A stretch of 64,000 nt of DNA, taken from assembly GCF_900119365.1 (NCBI RefSeq), contig NZ_FPJO01000013.1, positions 1 through 64,000 of the forward strand, read 5' to 3'. The position numbers were made by a program, and so were the translations under genes. Numbering within the stretch: the stretch's first letter is position 1; every line of letters starts with the position of its first letter. Of the stretch, positions 49,943-59,299 are shown piece by piece. The notes under the pieces were generated by a model that was given only the letters and a program-made list of their open reading frames with translations, was not told where the DNA came from and did not search any database. The stretch is from Streptomyces atratus. Its GTDB lineage: Bacteria > Actinomycetota > Actinomycetes > Streptomycetales > Streptomycetaceae.

Positions 49943-50671
49943 ATGACGACGACAGCAGAAATGAAGAACACGGCCGTCGAACGCGGCCATTACCGCAGGC
50001 CGACCGCGGCGGAACGATCCGCCGAAGGCCGGGCCAAGGAGACTCCCCGGGGCAGGGTCTCCGTCGCCGTGTACGCGGAGGACCTGATCCTGCGGACCGG
50101 TGTGGAGCACCAGATTCGTCCGCGGCCCGAGATAGAGCTGATAGCCGACGCCGAGGCGGACCGGGCCCAAGTCTCCTTAGTAGTAGTGGACATGGTGGAC
50201 GAGCGCACCGTCCAGCTCCTTCAGCGTCTCCAGCGCAACACCACGACCCGCACCGGACTCGTCGTCGGTTTCTTCGAATCGGGCGCGCTCCAGACCATGA
50301 TCGAGTGCGGGGTCGCCGCCGTCCTCAGGCGCGGGGAGGCGAACCAGGACAGTCTTGTGCACCTGGTGACGGCCATGGCGAACGGCGAGGGAGTGCTGCC
50401 GGGCGACCTGCTCGGCAAGCTCCTCGACCATGTCAGCAGCCTGCAGCGCACGGTCCTCGACCCCCGGGGGCTCTCGCTGTCCACTCTCACGACGCGGGAG
50501 GCGGAGATGATCAGGCTGGTGTCGGAGGGCTACGGCACCGCGGAGATCGCGCAGAAGACCTCGTACTCCGAACGCACCGTCAAGAACGTTCTGCACGAGG
50601 TGGTGACGCGCCTCGAACTGCGCAATCGGGCGCACGCCGTCGGCTACACCATGCGGCACGGACTCATCTGA
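49943..50671 (+). CDS. LuxR/NarL-type regulator of the CIS locus
   Basis: A 242-residue regulator. The C-terminal LuxR helix-turn-helix reads LTTREAEMIRLVSEGYGTAEIAQKTSYSERTVKNVLHEVV (about 178-217). The N-terminal part (about 38-150) resembles a receiver fold (VSVAVYAEDLILRTGVE, SLVVVDMVDERTV), but the surroundings of the would-be phospho-Asp are atypical and no sensor kinase is adjacent, so it may respond without phosphorylation. Its location between the two divergent CIS operons makes it the obvious local controller. It starts at ATG 49943 after a weak AGAAG site. Confidence 0.88.
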   Translation: MTTTAEMKNTAVERGHYRRPTAAERSAEGRAKETPRGRVSVAVYAEDLILRTGVEHQIRPRPEIELIADAEADRAQVSLVVVDMVDERTVQLLQRLQRNTTTRTGLVVGFFESGALQTMIECGVAAVLRRGEANQDSLVHLVTAMANGEGVLPGDLLGKLLDHVSSLQRTVLDPRGLSLSTLTTREAEMIRLVSEGYGTAEIAQKTSYSERTVKNVLHEVVTRLELRNRAHAVGYTMRHGLI

Positions 50672-50885
50672 GTGCTGTCCCCGGGCTCCCGTGCGGACGG
50701 CGTGAGGACGTCGCCGCGCGGGGGTGTGCCGGTGTTCCCGGCCGTGCGGCCGGACGAGGGGCCGGGGAGGCGCCGCAAAGGGCAACAGTCGCTTCCCCCT
50801 CTCCGGGTACTCCGGACCTGTCCTCGGCCCCGCCCGCGCACGATGCTTGTCTTGGAGAGTCATCAAAAGGACTGTGAGGTGGGCC

Positions 50886-53800
50886 GTGACCGGCACTGCT
50901 GGCCCTGCGAGGCATACCCGGCTGGGCCGACTGACGGGCGCCGTGGTGCTGTTGGCGCCGCTGCTGGTGGCGGGTTCCGCGACCGCGCCCCAGAGTGCGC
51001 CGCGAATCGCCGCGGTGGCGGACGAAAACCCGGCGGATGCCGGGCGCATCACCTACGCCGGTACCGAACACCGCAGCCTCGGCCGGGTCACCGACCCGGC
51101 CACCAGCGCCCCGCTGTTCGGTCCCGGACCGGCCCACTACGACCAGGACCCCTCCGCACGTGGTGAGTTACTGGTCTTCACCAGCCTGCGCGACAGCCTG
51201 CGGCCGCAGGTGTACGTGCGTGATGCGGACGGAGCGGTGCGCAGGCTCACCACCGACCGGGACGCCGCACACCCCGAGCTCTCCCCGGACGGACGGACCG
51301 TGGTGTTCGACTCCGCGGAGCGCGGGTCGGACGGTGTGGTCCAGCGTGAACTGTGGATCGTCGGGGTCGACGGCTCCGGCCTGCGGCGGCTGACGGACAC
51401 CCCCAACAACGAGACTTCCCCGACCTTCTCCCCGGACGGCTCGCGGATCGCGTACTCCTGTGACTCCGGTCCCGGGCGGACCGGTCTGATCTACGAACGG
51501 GCCGTGTCCGGCGGCGCGGCGAGGGTGATCAGTGACGGCCCGCCCGGCGACGCGACCGAGCCGGAGTGGAACCCGGTGGACGACGACACCCACCGTGCTC
51601 GTATCGCGTACACCCTCACCACGGACGAGACGACGGGTCCCCGGCTGCGGGTGACCGAGGGAATCGGAGCCGACCGCCCGCTGCTGGCCGGTGTCCAGGC
51701 CGACTGGCGCACCCGCTCGGCCGCCTGGCTGCCGGACGGGAACGGCCTGCTCTTCCTCAGCCCCGACACGACCTGCGGGTGCAAGGACTACGACCACGTC
51801 TACCGGACGACCGCCTTCGACGGGAACGAGCCGGGCCTGACGCTCGGCGAGGACCGTGCGGTCGAATCGCCCACCTGGCTCGGGCCCGCGGACTCCGGAA
51901 CCCCCGTCGTGGCACGGCGGACCACCCGCGAGGCGAACGACGTGACGCTCCAGGACGTCAGGCAGGACGGTTCGGACCCGCGGGACCTCGGGCTCTCCAT
52001 CCTGGACGAGGACCCGGAGGCCAATACCAACACCGACCCCGCCAAGGACCCGCTGTTCAACCCGGCGGAGGCCTACGACCCCTGGACCGAGCGGCAGAAC
52101 TACACACCGGACGGCAGGCGCATCGTCCTGACCCGCTTCGAGGGTCCGGAGAAGCAGCGCGTCGAGCGGATCTGGCTGGCCGACGCCGACGGCACCCACG
52201 AGGCGGCGCTGCCGCTCGCCGGGCGCGGTCCCCGTGACTGGGACACCGACCCCACGTTCTCCCCCGACGGCACCAAGCTGGCATTCACCAGGACCTCACC
52301 CGGCCGGGTCGACGGGCAGCCGGGGCCGAGCAGCATTCTCATCGCGGACGTCGCCACGGGGGCGATCGCAGGCCGGATCGTGCCGCCGGAGGGGCAGTTG
52401 ACCGGAGGCGACGCGCAGCCGGCCTGGTCGTCGGACGGCACGACGCTCGCCTTCACCCGCAACCACGTGATCCGGGGCCTCGGCGGCATCAAGCACGTCT
52501 GGACCGTCCCGGTGGCGGCGCTCGACCAGCAACGCGACCTCAGCGCCACCATCTGCCCCGGTGAATGCAAGAAGATCGACGACAGTCCCGCGTTCTCCCC
52601 CGACGGCAGCTCGCTCGCCTTCAACCGGAAGGACGGCGGCGGCCGGGTCAACGAGCGCGCCGGTGTCGTCGTGACCTCGCTGACCGGCGGTCAGTGCCGG
52701 GTCGTGCTTCCGTCCGTCCAGCGGAACAACCCCGACGCCTGCCACCAGGAGATCCCGGACACTTCACGGACCGGTCCCTTCCAGCCCCGCGACGTGGCCT
52801 GGTCGCCGGACGCGGGACGGCTGGTACTGAGTTCACGCCGGGCGCTCGCGCCGAACTCCCCGGAGCAGCTGTCCGTGCTCGACCTCGCCTCCGGCACGCT
52901 GACGCCGTTCGGCGAGAGGATCGGCGGGCGGCAGAAGGAGCCCGCCTTCCAGCAGTCGGTCGATCTGTCCCTGACCGCGCCGCCCACCGGCCCCTCGGTG
53001 GAGACCGGTTCCTCCGTCCCGGTGACGGTCACCGTCACCAACCGGGGTCCCGCACCCTCGCCCGGCACCGTGCTCACCGTCGACGCCCCGCCCGGCGTGC
53101 GTCTGGAGGAGCTCACCACCCCGGCCGGGCCCTGTGGCGCCGAGTCGCCCCAGTGCGACCTGGGTGTGCTCCCGCCGGGGACGAGTGTGGAGGTCACCGC
53201 CCGGCTGACCGGGGTGACAGCCGGGGACCAGCGGATCGGCTGGTCGGTCGCCGGAACCGTGGTCGACCCGAACCCCACGGACAACGCCACCGGCACCACC
53301 GTCCCGGTCCAGGAAACGCCCGAGAAACCGACGCCCACCCCGACGCCCCGGCCCCCGGCCCCCCAGCCGCCCGAGCCCGAGGCTGGGCCCGCGGTCTCCG
53401 TGCGGGCCCGGCCCAGCCCCGGCTACGTCGGCGGCCGGGTGGTGGTGACATACACCGTGCGCAACGGCCGGAACGCGCTCGCCACCGGACTGCGACTGAA
53501 GCTCGGACTGCCCGCACGGATCCCGGCGGGTCCGCTTCCGGCGGGCTGCACCGCCGGGGTGTGCGCGCTGCCCGACCTGGCACCGAACGCCTCCACGGTC
53601 GTCCGCGTCGTGCTCAAGCCGGACCGGGCGCTGACGACCAGCATCACCGGAACACTGACCACGACCGGCACGGACGCCAACCCCCGTGACAACGTGTCCA
53701 GGAAGCCGCTGCGCATCCTCCAGCCCCGGATCATCGCGGTACCTGCCGTCGGCAAGCCGGGGTTCGTCACCTCCGTGCGGGGCAAGGACTTCCCGCCCGG

Positions 53801-54023
53801 GGCACCCGTGAAGCTGTCCTGGAAGCCAGGGATCACGGCGGCCGCACCGCCCACCCTCCCGCGCCGGGACCGTACGTTCATCGCGCAGTTGCTGATCCTG
53901 GCGAAGGACCAGACGGGGCCGCGCACGATCACCGCCAAGGGCCCCGGGTTCAGCCCGGTCACCACGTCCTTCCTGGTGGTCGGCGGCACCATCGTCCCGC
54001 CGGACGAGGTGGGGCGCCGATGA
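50886..54023 (+). CDS. exported PD40 beta-propeller protein with DUF11/CARDB-like domains
   Basis: A 1,045-residue protein. From GTG 50886 (AGGTGG upstream) a signal peptide runs to about residue 40 (LTGAVVLLAPLLVAGSATA). Then come at least six TolB/PD40 blades with SPDG motifs (LSPDGRTVVFDS, FSPDGSRIAYS, FSPDGTKLAFT, FSPDGSSLAFN), up to about residue 690. Two DUF11/CARDB Ig domains follow (VPVTVTVTNRGPAPSPGTVL; VVVTYTVRNGRNALATGLRL), separated by a Pro/Thr linker. No C-terminal membrane anchor is visible. It overlaps the cap gene by ATGA, so it belongs to the CIS operon and may couple the particle to the cell surface or recognise a signal there. Confidence 0.87.
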   Translation: MTGTAGPARHTRLGRLTGAVVLLAPLLVAGSATAPQSAPRIAAVADENPADAGRITYAGTEHRSLGRVTDPATSAPLFGPGPAHYDQDPSARGELLVFTSLRDSLRPQVYVRDADGAVRRLTTDRDAAHPELSPDGRTVVFDSAERGSDGVVQRELWIVGVDGSGLRRLTDTPNNETSPTFSPDGSRIAYSCDSGPGRTGLIYERAVSGGAARVISDGPPGDATEPEWNPVDDDTHRARIAYTLTTDETTGPRLRVTEGIGADRPLLAGVQADWRTRSAAWLPDGNGLLFLSPDTTCGCKDYDHVYRTTAFDGNEPGLTLGEDRAVESPTWLGPADSGTPVVARRTTREANDVTLQDVRQDGSDPRDLGLSILDEDPEANTNTDPAKDPLFNPAEAYDPWTERQNYTPDGRRIVLTRFEGPEKQRVERIWLADADGTHEAALPLAGRGPRDWDTDPTFSPDGTKLAFTRTSPGRVDGQPGPSSILIADVATGAIAGRIVPPEGQLTGGDAQPAWSSDGTTLAFTRNHVIRGLGGIKHVWTVPVAALDQQRDLSATICPGECKKIDDSPAFSPDGSSLAFNRKDGGGRVNERAGVVVTSLTGGQCRVVLPSVQRNNPDACHQEIPDTSRTGPFQPRDVAWSPDAGRLVLSSRRALAPNSPEQLSVLDLASGTLTPFGERIGGRQKEPAFQQSVDLSLTAPPTGPSVETGSSVPVTVTVTNRGPAPSPGTVLTVDAPPGVRLEELTTPAGPCGAESPQCDLGVLPPGTSVEVTARLTGVTAGDQRIGWSVAGTVVDPNPTDNATGTTVPVQETPEKPTPTPTPRPPAPQPPEPEAGPAVSVRARPSPGYVGGRVVVTYTVRNGRNALATGLRLKLGLPARIPAGPLPAGCTAGVCALPDLAPNASTVVRVVLKPDRALTTSITGTLTTTGTDANPRDNVSRKPLRILQPRIIAVPAVGKPGFVTSVRGKDFPPGAPVKLSWKPGITAAAPPTLPRRDRTFIAQLLILAKDQTGPRTITAKGPGFSPVTTSFLVVGGTIVPPDEVGRR

Positions 54024-54724
54024 TCCACGAAGTGGACGAGGGGCTGCGGCTGTTGCTGGTCGACGCAGGCCTCCAGGAGAGCGGCGTCGACCTGGTCTTC
54101 GACGCGCCGACGAAGGACTGGTCCGCCCGGCGCAACGCGCCCACGATCAGCGTCTTCCTCCACCGCATCCGTGAGGACGCGACCCGCCGGCGCACCGGCG
54201 CGGCCGAGGAGCACGACGAGGAGGGAATGGTCATCGGCTGGCGGACCCCGCCGCGCTGGTACGAGCTGACCTATCTGGTGACGGCCTGGACCAATCGCCC
54301 GCAGGACGAACACCGCCTGCTCTCCGAGGTGTTGCGCTGTCTCGTACGGTCTGACGTCCTGCCCGCCCGGATGCACACGGGCAGTCTCGCCGAGCTCGGG
54401 CTGGCAGTGGAGCTGGAGGCGGCCGGGCCGGGCACCGACGGGCCGTCCGCCTCGGACGTGTGGTCCGCGCTCGGCGGTGAGCTCAAGGCCGCGATCGATC
54501 TGCGGGTGTGGGCACCGCTGGCCGGTGAACGGACGGCCGCCGGCCCGCCGGTCACCGAAGGCCTGGTGGTGAAGTCCGCGCCCGCACGGGACGGCGACGA
54601 GGCAGGACCGGGGCGCCGGCTGCGCTACGACGGGGCGTCCGACCCCGGCGGTCAGGGCTTCGCCGCGGAACGGGAACGGCAGCTGCCGCCCGGCCGGCGC
54701 AGGCGCGGAGGCGCGGCCCGATGA
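54020..54724 (+). CDS. DUF4255 sheath-terminator/cap protein (Afp16/Pvc16-like)
   Basis: A 234-residue protein with the DUF4255 (Pvc16_N) signature: MIHEVDEGLRLLLVDAG, NAPTISVFLHRIREDATRRR, and WYELTYLVTAWTNRPQDEHRLLSEVLRCL. In CIS particles it caps the end of the tube and sheath and fixes their length. The C-terminal tail (from about 190) is basic and probably flexible. It is coupled by ATGA overlap to genes on both sides. Confidence 0.92.
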   Translation: MIHEVDEGLRLLLVDAGLQESGVDLVFDAPTKDWSARRNAPTISVFLHRIREDATRRRTGAAEEHDEEGMVIGWRTPPRWYELTYLVTAWTNRPQDEHRLLSEVLRCLVRSDVLPARMHTGSLAELGLAVELEAAGPGTDGPSASDVWSALGGELKAAIDLRVWAPLAGERTAAGPPVTEGLVVKSAPARDGDEAGPGRRLRYDGASDPGGQGFAAERERQLPPGRRRRGGAAR

Positions 54725-56856
54725 CCACGACACAGGGCACCCGTGCCGTTCACGAACCGGCCGACGCCCCGACAGCGGTGATCGAGGAGCTCTGGGAGCG
54801 GCTGATCCACGTCGAGCAGCGGGTCAGGACCGCTGTGGCGCTCCGGCGGGCCGCCGATCCGCAGCCGGACGATCCCTACCGGGGGCAGTACCTCACCCCC
54901 GAGGCGGCCGCGCGGATCATGGAGTCCCGCGACGCGTTCTCGCCCGTCCCCACGTACGGCTCCGAGCCTTTCCCGCAGTCGCCGCCCGGTAGCCGGATCC
55001 GGCGGCTCGCCGAGAACTTCGGCCTGGCCCCGCTGGACTTCGATCTCCTGCTGGTCGCGATGGCCCCGGACATCGACAACCGGTTCGAGCGGCTCTACGG
55101 CTATCTCAACGACGACCTCACCCGGCGCAGGCCCACGATCGGCCTGGCGCTGGACCTCTGCGGACTGCCCGCCGCGGGCTCCGGCCGCTTCCGGTTCTCG
55201 CCGTCCGCCCCGCTGGTCGCGGGCGGGCTGCTGGAGGTCCTGGAGGCCGACCGCCCGCTGCTCTCGCGGGTGCTGCGTGTGCCGGACCGGATCACCGCGT
55301 ATCTGCTGGGCGACGACGAGATCGACGGGAGGCTGCGAGGTCTCGTCCGGACGGTCACGTCCGAGGAAGGGCCGGACACCGCTCCGGAGGTCCTGCGGAT
55401 CGCGGCGGCGGTGGGCACGGGCAGCGGACTGGTGCATCTGCTCGACCGGGGCGGCGATCCCGGCAAACTGGCGGTCGAGGCGCTTCTCGCCGCGGGGCGC
55501 CGCCCGCTGGTGGTCGACATCGCGGCCCTGGCGGCTCTTCCCGAACCGGCGGAAGCCGTACGGACTCTGGCGGCCGAGGCCAGGCTGAGCGGCGGCGGGG
55601 TCGTCCTCGGGCCGCTGGAGGCGCTCGCCCCCGAGCGGCCCGAGCGAGCCCGGCTGCTCAGCGGCGTCTGCGCCGCGGTCGGCGGTGCTCCCCTGGTCGC
55701 GTACGGGAAGAAGAACTGGGATCCGCTGTGGACGGCGGAGAGTCCGGTTCCGGTCCCTGTCCTGTCCCCCGGTCCGGGGGGCGTGGCGCGGCAGTGGCGG
55801 CGGGCGCTCGCCGAGGTCGGCGCTTCGGTCGGGCTGCCCGCCGGGAGCGCGTCGGCCGACGAGGAGCTCGTCGGGGCCACCGCCTCCTACCGGCTCGACT
55901 CCGAGCAGGTGCGCAAGGCGGCCGTCGTCGCTTCCCGGCTGGCCGTCCTGGAGGACCGTCCGGTGGACGCGCAGGACCTGCGTACGGCGGTCCGGGCGCA
56001 GAACGGGGCAGGGCTCGAAAGGCTCGCCCGCCGCATCGAGCCGGCGGTCGGCTGGGACGACCTCGTGCTGCCTGCCGCGACCCGTCACGAGCTGTCCGAG
56101 CTCGCCCTGCGCGCACGCCACCGCGAGCAGGTGCTCGGTCAGTGGCGGATGCGGCCGGGTGGCGGCCGGGGGCGCGGGATCATCGCGTTGTTCGCGGGCG
56201 AGTCCGGGACCGGCAAGACCATGTCCGCCGAGGTGGTGGCGTCGGAGCTGGGTATGGAGCTCTATGTCGTGGATCTGTCCACGGTGGTGGACAAGTACAT
56301 CGGGGAGACCGAGAAGAACCTCGAAAGGATCTTCGCGGAGGCGTCCGATGTCAACGGCATCCTGCTGTTCGACGAGGCGGACGCCATCTTCGGGAAGCGC
56401 TCACAGGTCAAGGACGCGCACGACCGGCACGCCAACGTGGAGTCGGCGTATCTGTTGCAGCGGATGGAGTCCTTCGACGGGATCGCGGTGCTCACCACCA
56501 ATCTGCGGGGCAATCTCGACGAAGCCTTCACCCGGCGCCTCGATGTGATCGCGGAGTTCCCCATGCCGGACGCCGTCCAGCGCCTGGCCCTGTGGGACCG
56601 CTGTCTCGGGACGGCGGTCCCCCGCGAGGCCGGACTCGACCTGGAGTTCTGCGCGGGCCGCTTCGAGCTGGCGGGAGGGTCGATCCGCGCCTGCGCGGTG
56701 ACGGCCGCCTATCTGGCAGCGGAATCGGGGAAGCCGCTGGGGATGGAGCAGATCGTCTCGGCCGTGCTCCAGGAGTACCGCAAACTCGGCCGGCTGGTCC
56801 GGGAGAGCGAGTTCGGCCCCTGGCTGGAGCGGGCGCGGGGCGGCGGCGCGGGATAG
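54721..56856 (+). CDS. AAA+ ATPase of the CIS (Afp15-like)
   Basis: A 711-residue protein. The N-terminal about 440 residues are the CIS-specific region plus a degenerate first ATPase-like domain (DPYRGQYLTPEAAARIM, FGLAPLDFDLLLVAMAPDID). The active AAA+ domain has Walker A GESGTGKT (about 493), Walker B ILLFDEADAIFGKRS (about 545), sensor AVLTTNLRGNLDEAFTRRLD and arginine-finger Args. Afp15-type ATPases are needed for assembly or quality control of the particle rather than for firing. It ends the plus-strand CIS operon. Confidence 0.93.
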   Translation: MTTTQGTRAVHEPADAPTAVIEELWERLIHVEQRVRTAVALRRAADPQPDDPYRGQYLTPEAAARIMESRDAFSPVPTYGSEPFPQSPPGSRIRRLAENFGLAPLDFDLLLVAMAPDIDNRFERLYGYLNDDLTRRRPTIGLALDLCGLPAAGSGRFRFSPSAPLVAGGLLEVLEADRPLLSRVLRVPDRITAYLLGDDEIDGRLRGLVRTVTSEEGPDTAPEVLRIAAAVGTGSGLVHLLDRGGDPGKLAVEALLAAGRRPLVVDIAALAALPEPAEAVRTLAAEARLSGGGVVLGPLEALAPERPERARLLSGVCAAVGGAPLVAYGKKNWDPLWTAESPVPVPVLSPGPGGVARQWRRALAEVGASVGLPAGSASADEELVGATASYRLDSEQVRKAAVVASRLAVLEDRPVDAQDLRTAVRAQNGAGLERLARRIEPAVGWDDLVLPAATRHELSELALRARHREQVLGQWRMRPGGGRGRGIIALFAGESGTGKTMSAEVVASELGMELYVVDLSTVVDKYIGETEKNLERIFAEASDVNGILLFDEADAIFGKRSQVKDAHDRHANVESAYLLQRMESFDGIAVLTTNLRGNLDEAFTRRLDVIAEFPMPDAVQRLALWDRCLGTAVPREAGLDLEFCAGRFELAGGSIRACAVTAAYLAAESGKPLGMEQIVSAVLQEYRKLGRLVRESEFGPWLERARGGGAG

Positions 56857-56941
56857 CGCCGCCGCAGACCTGTACGCGTCGGGGCACGGCAGCCTGCCCC
56901 GGTCTTCCTGTTCGGACCGTACGGGGGTCGTGGTGCGCTCA

Positions 56942-57125
56942 GGTCTTGATGCGGGTCACGAGTCCGTCGATGAACTCGGCCCAGTCGGCGCGGGTCGCCG
57001 GTTTTCCGGAAGAGGTCCATCACCTCGTCGAACACCCCGAGGAAGAAGTCGAGCGTCGACTCCTCGGCGTTGAGGATGCTGGTGTTGACGCCCCACCGGG
57101 GGCTCGTCTCCAGCCGCTCGCCCCG
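56942..57125 (-). pseudogene. C-terminal gene fragment with a one-base insertion
   Basis: Two minus-strand frames join into ERLETSPRWGVNTSILNAEE, STLDFFLGVFDEVMDLFRK and then PATRADWAEFIDGLVTRIK before a stop at 56942. A run of four A where three would keep the frame (about 57005) separates them. There is no start or upstream part, so it is a truncated relic; I do not recognise the family. Confidence 0.5.
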
Positions 57126-57137
57126 TACACGAGGGAG

Positions 57138-57641
57138 TCAGCGTCCCGAGGCGGACGTTCCGGGTGTCCTGCGTACGGGGTGCTTGCTCAGGATCGAGAC
57201 CCGGTTGAAGGCGTTGATCGTGATCGCCACCCATATCACCGCGGAGATCTCGTCGTCGCCGAACACCTCACGGGCCGCACCGTAGGCGGCCTCCTGTGCG
57301 GCGGCGTCGGCGGGATCGGTTGTCGCCTCCGCCAGCGCGAGCGCGGCGCGTTCCCGCGGTGTGAACACCTCCGTGTCGCGCCAGGCCGCCAGCACTCCGA
57401 GGCGCTGCGTGGACTCGCCCGCGCGAAGCGCCGCCCTGGTGTGCACATCGAGGCAGTAGGCGCAGCCGTTGAGCTGCGAGACGCGGAGATTGACCAGTTC
57501 CACCAGCACACGGTCCAGGCCGGCGTCGGCGGCGGTCGCACGGACCGCCTCGGAAGTCTGGACCAGAGCGTGGTACGCCTTGGGGGACTGCTTGTCGACG
57601 AAGACCCGCCGACTGTCCGGTGTACTCATCGCGTCGCTCAC
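57138..57641 (-). CDS. AhpD-like / carboxymuconolactone decarboxylase family protein
   Basis: A 167-residue helical protein with the peroxidatic CxxC motif (CAYCLDVHTRAALRAGES, about 69-86), as in AhpD-type alkylhydroperoxidases: the Cys pair and the nearby His pass electrons to reduce peroxides. RLGVLAAWRDTEVFTPRERAALALAEA is typical of the family. GTG 57641 follows AAGGAGACCGGA; an internal ATG is also possible. It is divergent from the pirin gene across 123 bp, which suggests joint redox or stress control. Confidence 0.9.
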   Translation of the reverse strand: MSDAMSTPDSRRVFVDKQSPKAYHALVQTSEAVRATAADAGLDRVLVELVNLRVSQLNGCAYCLDVHTRAALRAGESTQRLGVLAAWRDTEVFTPRERAALALAEATTDPADAAAQEAAYGAAREVFGDDEISAVIWVAITINAFNRVSILSKHPVRRTPGTSASGR

Positions 57642-57764
57642 TCCGGTCTCCTTCCGACCGCGCCGGTACGCCCGCCGCTGCCGTGCGCTTCGGGCGGTGG
57701 TGCCCTAAGATCCAACCATGATAGTTGAATATCCAACAAGCATGATTCAGGGGGGTTCCTGGCA
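57642..57764. promoter_or_regulatory. divergent control region with operator-like repeats
   Basis: The AT-rich centre, around 57715-57750, holds an imperfect palindrome GTTGAATATCCAAC flanked by direct CATGAT repeats. Placed between the divergent AhpD-like and pirin starts, it could bind one regulator controlling both. No regulator gene is adjacent. Confidence 0.5.
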
Positions 57765-58754
57765 ATGAGCAACGCTGAGACGGACCCGTCCGAGGTGCGC
57801 CGCGCGGCTTCGGCGAACGACGGGCACGGCGGAGGAACACCTCAGGTCGAGGTGCTGACCGCGCGCGACGTCCCGCTGGGCGGCCCGCGGGCGATGACTG
57901 TACGGCGCACCCTGCCACAGCGCAGTCGCACCCTGATCGGCGCCTGGTGCTTCGCCGACCACTACGGCCCCGACAACGTCGCCGAGACGGGCGGCATGGA
58001 TGTCGCACCCCACCCCCACACCGGGCTGCAGACCGTGTCCTGGCTCTTCAGCGGGGAGATCGAGCACCGCGACAGCATGGGCAGCCACGCCTTCGTGCGC
58101 CCCGGCGAGCTCAACCTCATGACGGGCGGGCACGGCATCAGCCACACGGAGGTCTCGACCCCGCGGACCACGATCCTGCACGGCGCCCAGCTGTGGGTGG
58201 CGCTGCCCGAGGAACACCGGCACGCGGAGCGCGACTTCCAGCATTACGTCCCCGAGCCCGTCCGCCTGGACGGGGGCGAGGCCCGGGTCTTCCTCGGAAC
58301 ACTCGCCGGCACCGCGTCCCCGGTGCGGACCTTCACCCCACTGCTCGGCGCCGAACTCCTCCTCGACCCGCACGCGACCATCACCCTCACCGTGGACACC
58401 GGCTTCGAGCACGGCGTTCTCATCGATCGGGGCAGCATCCGCCTGGGTGAAACCCCGGTACTCCGAGCGGAGTTGGGCTATGTGGGCCCCGGATCCGAAA
58501 CCTTGACGCTCACCAACACCTCCGGAGAAACGGCACGGGTGCTGCTGCTCGGCGGCACACCGTTCGAGGAGGAGATCGTCATGTGGTGGAACTTCATCGG
58601 CCGTAGCCACCAGGACATCGTCCGGGCCCGCGAGGAGTGGGAGCGCGCCTCCGAACGCTTCGGCGTCGTCGACGGATACCCCGGTGACCGCCTCCCCGCA
58701 CCCACCCTGCCGAACGCCACCATCCAGCCGCGCGGCAACCCCTCGCGCCACTGA
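57765..58754 (+). CDS. pirin-family bicupin protein
   Basis: A 329-residue pirin. The metal-binding cupin motifs are present: DVAPHPHTGLQTVSWLFSGEIEHRDSMGS (His and Glu ligands), GELNLMTGGHGISHTE, and the C-terminal pirin domain with LLLGGTPFEEEIVMWWNFIGR. Some pirins are quercetinases, others are redox-responsive co-regulators; the sequence cannot separate these. ATG 57765 follows a GGGGGG tract. It precedes a small GNAT gene by 39 bp on the same strand, probably as an operon. Confidence 0.92.
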   Translation: MSNAETDPSEVRRAASANDGHGGGTPQVEVLTARDVPLGGPRAMTVRRTLPQRSRTLIGAWCFADHYGPDNVAETGGMDVAPHPHTGLQTVSWLFSGEIEHRDSMGSHAFVRPGELNLMTGGHGISHTEVSTPRTTILHGAQLWVALPEEHRHAERDFQHYVPEPVRLDGGEARVFLGTLAGTASPVRTFTPLLGAELLLDPHATITLTVDTGFEHGVLIDRGSIRLGETPVLRAELGYVGPGSETLTLTNTSGETARVLLLGGTPFEEEIVMWWNFIGRSHQDIVRAREEWERASERFGVVDGYPGDRLPAPTLPNATIQPRGNPSRH

Positions 58755-58793
58755 GCCACTGCCTCCACCACCCACTCGACGATTGGAAACACC

Positions 58794-59135
58794 ATGACGA
58801 CGCACAACGCCTCCGCCCCCGTCGTGGAGCGCATCGACGCAAGGCACCGGTACGCGATCCAGGTGGACGGAACGACCGCCGGCTTCACCGTCTACCGCGA
58901 CCGGGACGGACAGCGGGTCTTCTACCACACGGAGATCGACGATGCCTTCGCCGGTCAGGGCCTGGCCTCGATTCTCGTGACGGAGGCCCTCAACGACGTA
59001 CGCGAGAGCGGCATGCGCGTCGTTCCGGTCTGCCCCTACGTTGCCAAGTACCTCAAGAAGCATGACGAGTTCGCCGACATCACCGACCCCGTGACCCCCG
59101 AGATCCTCCAGTGGCTCGGGGTCGAGAAGCCGTAG
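58794..59135 (+). CDS. small GNAT-fold acetyltransferase (YjdJ-like)
   Basis: A 113-residue minimal GNAT protein of the Acetyltransf_CG type: RYAIQVDGTTAGFTVYRD, HTEIDDAFAGQGLASILV with the acetyl-CoA loop, and VVPVCPYVAKYLKKHDEF. Such proteins are acetyl-CoA-binding with unknown acceptors. The 39-bp gap after the pirin gene suggests co-transcription. Confidence 0.88.
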   Translation: MTTHNASAPVVERIDARHRYAIQVDGTTAGFTVYRDRDGQRVFYHTEIDDAFAGQGLASILVTEALNDVRESGMRVVPVCPYVAKYLKKHDEFADITDPVTPEILQWLGVEKP

Positions 59136-59299
59136 GCGCTCCCGGGCGGACGCGGCGGTGTTCCTCCCCCGCCGGGCCGTCCGGGCCCCATTGCGATCCT
59201 GGGTATCGCCGGTCGGGGCTTCCGGTCGTCCGGTCCCGCGACGGCACCTGGCTCACGGTGGCAACGGAGCCGCGCCCGGAATGGCGGCGCGGCGGAAAC

